A DNA stretch of 64,000 nucleotides from WYZ-LMO2 sp038731605 (GTDB lineage: Archaea > Halobacteriota > Archaeoglobi > Archaeoglobales > Archaeoglobaceae), in NCBI GenBank assembly GCA_038731605.1, contig JAVYQP010000001.1, positions 1 through 64,000 on the forward strand, read 5' to 3'. This document shows positions 59,818 through 64,000 of the stretch, piece by piece. Below the pieces are notes generated by a model. That model did not search any database. It saw nothing but the letters and a program-made list of their open reading frames with translations, and was not told the DNA's origin. Each line of letters opens with the position of its first letter. Positions within the stretch are counted from its first letter, which is position 1. The position numbers and the translations under genes were made by a program.

Positions 59818-59836
59818 TTTAGAAACTCTTTCTAAA
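59818..59836. promoter_or_regulatory. perfect 8-3-8 palindrome, probable Fur/PerR-type operator
   Basis: TTTAGAAA CTC TTTCTAAA is a perfect inverted repeat between the katG start (59769) and the fur-like start (59899). It lies next to TATA-like ATATAAAA (59841-59848) of the regulator and the katG TATA on the other strand. The shape and AT-rich arms fit a Fur-family dimer site, which would control both genes. Confidence 0.65.
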
Positions 59837-59898
59837 AAGAAAAATATAAAAACAATGCGCACAACTTCGAGCTGTGGAAAAACAGGGCGATCGAGGCG

Positions 59899-60261
59899 AT
59901 GAGGTCTGCGAATCTGAAGCTGACACCCCAAAGGCTAAAGTTGGTCGAAGTGATCGCAGATCTCGGGAGCAAGCATCCGACTTTGAGTGAGATCCTCGAA
60001 AAGGTAAGGGAAGAGTTTCCGACTACGAGCTTTTCCACACTTTACACGAATATCCTGATGCTTAAAGCTCTCAACTTGCTCGACGTGTTCACGATCGGCG
60101 ACGAGATGAGGATAGAACTAAATCTGAAGCCACACCTGAACATTTGCGAGGGCGAAATCAGAGATTTTGAGGACGAGGGACTCGTGAAGAGGATCGAGGA
60201 GAGGATCGGAAGGAAGATTAAGTTCTTGATAGCCTTTGTTGAAAGCGAAAGGCGTCGATAG
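59899..60261 (+). CDS. Fur/PerR-family peroxide or metal regulator
   Basis: A 120-residue Fur-type winged helix (NLKLTPQRLKLVEVIADLG, TLSEILEKVREEF, TSFSTLYTNILMLKALNLLD) with a shortened dimerisation domain (MRIELNLKPHLNICEGEI). Few His/Cys remain (one H and one C in the HLNIC segment), and the CxxC structural zinc motif is absent. It is divergent from katG and probably represses it. The ATG at 59899 is the only in-frame start before the conserved part. Confidence 0.85.
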   Translation: MRSANLKLTPQRLKLVEVIADLGSKHPTLSEILEKVREEFPTTSFSTLYTNILMLKALNLLDVFTIGDEMRIELNLKPHLNICEGEIRDFEDEGLVKRIEERIGRKIKFLIAFVESERRR

Positions 60262-60361
60262 CCCTAAGATTTCGAACGATTCGAAGATAGCACGCAAGTC
60301 CGCACAACTACTCGTGTTCAGGCACCCAACGAAAATCCCTTTGCCGAAAAAGAATCTTGAA

Positions 60362-60436
60362 CGCCCGGGCCGGGATTTGAACCCGGGGCGTGGGCTCGAC
60401 AGGCCCACATGTTGGGCCGGACTACACCACCCGGGC
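60362..60436 (-). tRNA. tRNA-Asp (anticodon GTC)
   Basis: The minus strand gives GCCCGGG...CCCGGGC, discriminator G, an anticodon stem TGGGC/GCCCA with loop CTGTCGA (anticodon GTC), and T arm CGGGTTCAAATCCCG. It is 75 bases, with no encoded CCA. It is transcribed away from the dsr promoter. Confidence 0.93.
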
Positions 60437-60511
60437 TTCTCCTTACTTCAATCGAGGGTTTTTAAGTGTTGTGGTATTTGAAACCGCTGATTTGGTTGAA
60501 ATTCGAAATTC

Positions 60512-60519
60512 TTATATAT
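60512..60519 (+). promoter_or_regulatory. TATA box of the dsr operon
   Basis: TTATATAT at 60512-60519 predicts a start near 60538-60545. GGAGGTGG at 60540-60547 is the ribosome-binding site of dsrA, so the leader is very short. Confidence 0.55.
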
Positions 60520-60551
60520 TGGCAAACGAAAGGGCTTTTGGAGGTGGCAAA

Positions 60552-61808
60552 ATGTCAGAAACGCCATTGGTTGATGAACTTGAGAAGGGACCATGGCCGA
60601 GCTTCGTTAAGGAGATAAAGAAAACCGCTGAGAACATGGAAAAATTGGCTTCCCAAGGGAAAGATTTAAAGTTGCCAAAGACTGCTCGCGGGTTGCTGAA
60701 ACTACTTGAGATCTCCTACAAAGACAAAAAGACACACTGGAAACACGGTGGAATAGTTTCGGTCGTAGGCTATGGTGGTGGAGTCATAGGCAGATACTCT
60801 GACTTAGGCGACAAGGTGCCCGAGGTAGAGCACTTCCACACGATGCGTATCAACATGCCCGCTGGCTGGTTCTACTCAACGAAAGCTCTTCGCGGAATCT
60901 GTGATGTCTGGGAAAAGTGGGGAAGTGGAATAACAAACATGCATGGCTCTACTGGAGACATAATATTCCTTGGAACGAGGAGCGAATATCTACAGCCTTG
61001 CTTCGAAGACCTCGGCAAACTCGAAATTCCATTCGACCTTGGCGGAAGCGGTTCTGCGTTAAGAACTCCTTCAGCCTGCATGGGACCTGCGCTTTGCGAA
61101 TTCGCTTGCTACGATACCCTTGACTTGTGCTACGATCTAACGATGACCTATCAGAACGAGCTACACAGACCGATGTATCCATACAAGTTTAAGATAAAGT
61201 GCTCAGGCTGTCCCAACGACTGCGTCGCTTCGAAGGCGAGAGCAGACTTTGCAGTCATTGGCACATGGAAGGATGAAATCCAAATCGACAACGAAGCTGT
61301 TAAGGAGTATGCGAAGTGGATGGACATAGAGAACGAAGTTGTGAAGCTTTGCCCGACGAAGGCGATAAGCTGGGATGGAAAGGAGTTGAAGATCGACGCA
61401 AAGAACTGCGTCCGCTGTATGCACTGCATAAACAAGATGCCGAAAGCGCTGAAGCCAGGAAAGGAGAGGGGTGCGACGATCCTCGTAGGTGGAAAGGCGC
61501 CGGTTCTCGAGGGAGCAATAATTGGCTGGGTTGTGGTGCCATTTATCGAAGTGAAGAAACCTTATGATGAGATAAAGGAGATCCTGAACGCAACCTTAGA
61601 GTGGTGGGACGAGGAAGGAAAGTTCAGGGAGAGGCTCGGTGAGCTGATCTGGAGAAAGGGAATGAGGGAGTATCTGAAAGTTATTGGCAAATCCGCCGAC
61701 GTGCGTGTAGTGAAGGCTCCAAGAAACAACCCGTTCATGTTCTTCAAGAAGGAAGAGCTGAGACCATCGCCGTTTGTGGAGGAACTGAAGAAGAGGGGGA
61801 TGTTCTGA
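60552..61808 (+). CDS. dsrA: dissimilatory sulfite reductase, alpha subunit
   Basis: A 418-residue DsrA, the length of the A. fulgidus subunit. The sirohaem/4Fe-4S cysteine motifs are CMGPALCEFAC and CSGCPNDCVASKARADF. A C-terminal ferredoxin insert (CPTKAISW, CVRCMHCINKMP) follows. It reduces sulfite to sulfide in anaerobic respiration as an alpha2beta2 complex with DsrB. The ATG at 60552 follows GGAGGTGG. A longer frame would run across tRNA-Asp and is rejected. It ends in a TGATG overlap with dsrB. Confidence 0.97.
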   Translation: MSETPLVDELEKGPWPSFVKEIKKTAENMEKLASQGKDLKLPKTARGLLKLLEISYKDKKTHWKHGGIVSVVGYGGGVIGRYSDLGDKVPEVEHFHTMRINMPAGWFYSTKALRGICDVWEKWGSGITNMHGSTGDIIFLGTRSEYLQPCFEDLGKLEIPFDLGGSGSALRTPSACMGPALCEFACYDTLDLCYDLTMTYQNELHRPMYPYKFKIKCSGCPNDCVASKARADFAVIGTWKDEIQIDNEAVKEYAKWMDIENEVVKLCPTKAISWDGKELKIDAKNCVRCMHCINKMPKALKPGKERGATILVGGKAPVLEGAIIGWVVVPFIEVKKPYDEIKEILNATLEWWDEEGKFRERLGELIWRKGMREYLKVIGKSADVRVVKAPRNNPFMFFKKEELRPSPFVEELKKRGMF

Positions 61809-62896
61809 TGGTGAAGACGGATTTTGGTCCACCAAATTATGAGTTAATGTTGCACCCAGTGATAAAGAAGAACTACGGGAAGTGGAAGTTCCACGAAGTC
61901 GTTAAGCCTGGAGTGATAAGGAGAGTCGCTGAGAGCGGAGACGAGATCTACGTTGTTCGCTTTGGAACTCCAAGGCTGTTGAGCATTTACACGATCCGTG
62001 AACTCTGCGACATCGCAGACAAATACAGCGACGGCTACCTGCGATGGACCTCGAGGAACAACGTTGAGTTCTTCGTCACAGACAAAAACAAGGTGGATGC
62101 ACTCATTAAGGAGGTAGAGGAGAAGGTAGGCTTCCCGTGCGGTGGAACTTGGGATGCAGTAACTGGGAAATATGGGCTGAGCAACATTGTTCACACGCAA
62201 GGTTGGATCCACTGCCATACTCCAGCAATCGATGCATCGGGAATCGTGAAAGCGATAATGGATGAGCTCTATGAGTATTTCGTCGACCACAAGCTTCCAG
62301 CGATGTGCAGGATAAGCCTTGCATGTTGTGCAAACATGTGCGGAGCGGTGCATGCTTCAGACATTGCGATCGTCGGTATCCATCGAACTCCGCCCTTACC
62401 GGATGACGATGCAATAAGAAGGACCTGCGAAATCCCTTCAACAGTTGCAGCGTGTCCAACAGGAGCGTTGAAGCCAGACATGAAGGCGAAGACGATCAAG
62501 GTCGATGTGGAGAAGTGCATGTATTGCGGTAACTGCTACACGATGTGCCCAGGTATGCCGTTGTTCGATCCAGAAAACGACGGAGCTGCGATAATGGTCG
62601 GTGGTAAGATAAGCGATGCCCGCAGAATGCCGGAGCTCTCGAAAGTCGTCGTGCCATGGGTGCCGAATGAACCGCCGAGATGGCCGACGCTTGTGAAATA
62701 CATAAAGCAGATCCTCGAAGCTTGGGCAAACAATGCAAGGAAGCACGAGAGACTGATCGAGTGGGTCGATAGAGTTGGATGGGAGAGATTCTTCGAACTC
62801 ACTGGGCTCGAGTTCACAGACCACTTGATAGACGACTACAGAATCACTCCATACATCTACGGCGAGCTCAGAACAAGTGCGCAGTTCAGGTGGTAG
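61808..62896 (+). CDS. dsrB: dissimilatory sulfite reductase, beta subunit
   Basis: A 362-residue DsrB with the sirohaem region CRISLACCANMCGAVHASDIAIVG, the HTQGWIHCHTPAIDASG segment and a ferredoxin-type CMYCGNCYTMCPGMP. It carries the catalytic sirohaem with DsrA. Its ATG shares one base with the dsrA stop. Its length and motif order are normal. Confidence 0.97.
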   Translation: MVKTDFGPPNYELMLHPVIKKNYGKWKFHEVVKPGVIRRVAESGDEIYVVRFGTPRLLSIYTIRELCDIADKYSDGYLRWTSRNNVEFFVTDKNKVDALIKEVEEKVGFPCGGTWDAVTGKYGLSNIVHTQGWIHCHTPAIDASGIVKAIMDELYEYFVDHKLPAMCRISLACCANMCGAVHASDIAIVGIHRTPPLPDDDAIRRTCEIPSTVAACPTGALKPDMKAKTIKVDVEKCMYCGNCYTMCPGMPLFDPENDGAAIMVGGKISDARRMPELSKVVVPWVPNEPPRWPTLVKYIKQILEAWANNARKHERLIEWVDRVGWERFFELTGLEFTDHLIDDYRITPYIYGELRTSAQFRW

Positions 62897-62897
62897 G

Positions 62898-62907
62898 TTT
62901 ATATATC
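62898..62907 (+). promoter_or_regulatory. internal TATA box before dsrD
   Basis: TTTATATATC lies right after the dsrB stop, about 28 bases before a GGTGG ribosome-binding site and the dsrD ATG at 62936. It could give dsrD (and the next gene) a separate transcript. Confidence 0.5.
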
Positions 62908-62935
62908 TAAACTCCTACTTTTTTTGGTGGTCTGA

Positions 62936-63175
62936 ATGGCTGAAGTTACTTACACGGAAGAGGAGAAAAAGAAGGTATTGGAACAATTGAGCAAGAAAAC
63001 TTGGAAAATACCCGAGCTTGCCAAGATAACCCAGCTTGACAAGGCGAAGGTCAAGAAAATAGTCCAAGACTTGATCGACGAAGGAATTGCTGGCTATTGG
63101 TCTGCTGGTTCCACAGCTTACGTAGCAACGAAGCAGTATATTGAAGAGCTCGAGAAGAAACGTGCTCAAGGTTGA
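62936..63175 (+). CDS. dsrD: DsrD, small protein of the dissimilatory sulfite reductase cluster
   Basis: A 79-residue winged-helix-like DsrD: KKTWKIPELAKITQLDKAKVKK as helices, then IAGYWSAGSTAYVATKQY as wing. DsrD stimulates DsrAB activity and marks reductive-type sulfite reduction. The ATG at 62936 follows GGTGG. Its last bases overlap the next gene. Confidence 0.93.
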   Translation: MAEVTYTEEEKKKVLEQLSKKTWKIPELAKITQLDKAKVKKIVQDLIDEGIAGYWSAGSTAYVATKQYIEELEKKRAQG

Positions 63176-63968
63176 TTTCTGCGATTTTCTTTCAAATCCC
63201 GTATTTTTTATCGAGGTATCCCGTATCCTTGCGGGAATTTCTAAGCTCGTAACCTTGAAGCCCTTTGAGCCTCGGAGCTTGGAAGCGGATTTCTGCGATA
63301 AAAATGGTTTAAGAGCCTTTTTACTCGAAGCAAGGGTAAGCAGAGTTCTAAGCGACTCAAGGATCAGTCCCGTGAGTTTGTTCTTTGTCGCAAAGGGCAA
63401 GAGATTCGTAAAAGCAATCGAGAGACTCGAAAATAGAGTTCTCTCTGGTGCCATTGACTTTCAGAAGGGTCGTAGAAAGTTGATAAAGCTTGAGGGCGAA
63501 GCCTTCGGCTATCCCGAGTGTTGCATAAAAGCCTACGCAAGGAGTAAAGGCGACTTTCCGCTTGAAACAAGGCTAATACTTGAGTGCTTCGAGTTTGGAA
63601 CGTTTGAAAGCTTAATCGACTCGTTAAAAAAATCAGAGGTTCGCCTTTTTCCTCAGTTCTTCACAATGAACTTCTACCCGTGTCGCGTGGATTGTAAAAG
63701 GGCTAAAAGGATCGGATTCAAGCTCGAAAAGTTCCTCGGAGACTTTGAAAACGCTTTTAGGCTAAGGACCATGCTCAACGCTCTATACTTGCTTCGAGTT
63801 GCCTACAAGAGCACTTTTTACAGCGGAAGTTTGAGCAAAACCGCAAAGGAGTTCCTTGGACATCAGGAAAAGGACGTGGTGGAGATGCTGGGAGCGATCG
63901 CAGAACTCGATTATGAAGAGTTTTCGAACAACTTCATAAGGAGAGCCTTGCAGAAATTCCAGCGATAA
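63162..63968 (+). CDS. DUF483-like protein
   Basis: A protein of about 268 residues. The segment GEAFGYPECCIKAYARSKGDF (here split by G-Y-P-E-C-C) is the conserved cysteine pair of DUF483-type archaeal proteins; later NFYPCRVDCKRAKRIG gives another cysteine pair, so metal or cluster binding is possible. The start is probably GTG 63162; TTG 63141 is an alternative. It overlaps the dsrD end by 14 bases, tying it to the sulfite-reductase cluster. The function is unknown. Confidence 0.68.
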   Translation: MLKVDFCDFLSNPVFFIEVSRILAGISKLVTLKPFEPRSLEADFCDKNGLRAFLLEARVSRVLSDSRISPVSLFFVAKGKRFVKAIERLENRVLSGAIDFQKGRRKLIKLEGEAFGYPECCIKAYARSKGDFPLETRLILECFEFGTFESLIDSLKKSEVRLFPQFFTMNFYPCRVDCKRAKRIGFKLEKFLGDFENAFRLRTMLNALYLLRVAYKSTFYSGSLSKTAKEFLGHQEKDVVEMLGAIAELDYEEFSNNFIRRALQKFQR

Positions 63969-64000
63969 AGGTGATTGGGGATTAATCGGCAAAAAATTTA

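Noticed and set aside
60390..60551. 54-codon N-terminal extension of dsrA
   Set aside because: It runs through tRNA-Asp and the TATA box, and the ribosome-binding site plus family length favour ATG 60552.
1..64000. CRISPR arrays, insertion sequences, rRNA genes and replication origins
   Set aside because: No regularly spaced repeats, transposase frames, rRNA sequence or origin-like repeat clusters were seen.

Overview
The window is a stretch of the chromosome of a hyperthermophilic, sulfate/sulfite-reducing euryarchaeon, most likely a member of Archaeoglobaceae (Archaeoglobus or a close relative). The evidence is a dsrABD cluster, F420 cofactor genes cofG and cofH, archaeal information-processing genes (radA, rpoD with ferredoxin clusters, aIF1, SRP19, CCA-adding enzyme), a PGF-CTERM S-layer protein, a catalase-peroxidase next to a Fur-like regulator, and many TATA boxes about 25 bases before leaderless or Shine-Dalgarno-led starts. 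There are four tRNA genes, but no rRNA, CRISPR array or intact insertion sequence was seen.

Layout. 1-4.8 kb: a lipid/acyl-CoA operon (SCP2 tail, acyl-CoA dehydrogenase, two acetoacetate-decarboxylase paralogs, 3-hydroxyacyl-CoA dehydrogenase, an unknown protein). 4.9-9 kb: a winged-helix regulator, a membrane-anchored winged-helix protein, nadE, cofH, cofG. 9.1-16.6 kb: a phosphate block with two AbrB-PhoU proteins on either side of radA, then pstSCAB-phoU and a low-molecular-weight phosphatase/arsenate reductase. 16.8-17.7 kb: an AT-rich EVE-domain protein joined to a probable nuclease domain. 17.8-28.8 kb: dph6, glnA, a NosD/CARDB surface protein, guaA, MBL hydrolase, cca, thpR, a CcdA-like protein, cbiB and aIF1. 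28.9-34.1 kb: an ABC exporter and the four-gene succinate dehydrogenase/fumarate reductase. 34.2-39.8 kb: a PAS histidine kinase, then (minus strand) rps13-rps4-rps11-rpoD-hisA-hisB-ccmA-ccmB as one tightly overlapping run. 40-44.4 kb: Lrp regulator, aminotransferase, MoaD/ThiS protein, Lhr-type helicase.

44.4-50.8 kb is the accessory part. It holds decayed HEPN/MNT and VapBC toxin-antitoxin genes, a TIGR04076-type small protein, the S-layer gene with a strong hairpin at the likely start of its mRNA, and a two-gene AAA ATPase + PIN-like nuclease cassette. From 50.8 kb on: tRNA-Glu, a tRNA methyltransferase, SRP19, a CBS-ParB protein, purQ, a possible queuosine-salvage-like protein, a coiled-coil surface protein, tRNA-Asn, tRNA-Leu, an orphan very basic protein, katG/fur with a perfect palindromic operator, tRNA-Asp, and finally dsrA-dsrB-dsrD followed by a DUF483-like gene.

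The strongest candidates for undescribed systems are the AAA-PIN pair (49.07-50.75 kb) and the EVE-nuclease fusion (16.79-17.69 kb). Both look like defence functions by domain logic; neither function is proven by the sequence. Start sites were chosen by Shine-Dalgarno or TATA spacing and by overlaps with neighbours; alternatives are given where they remain open.
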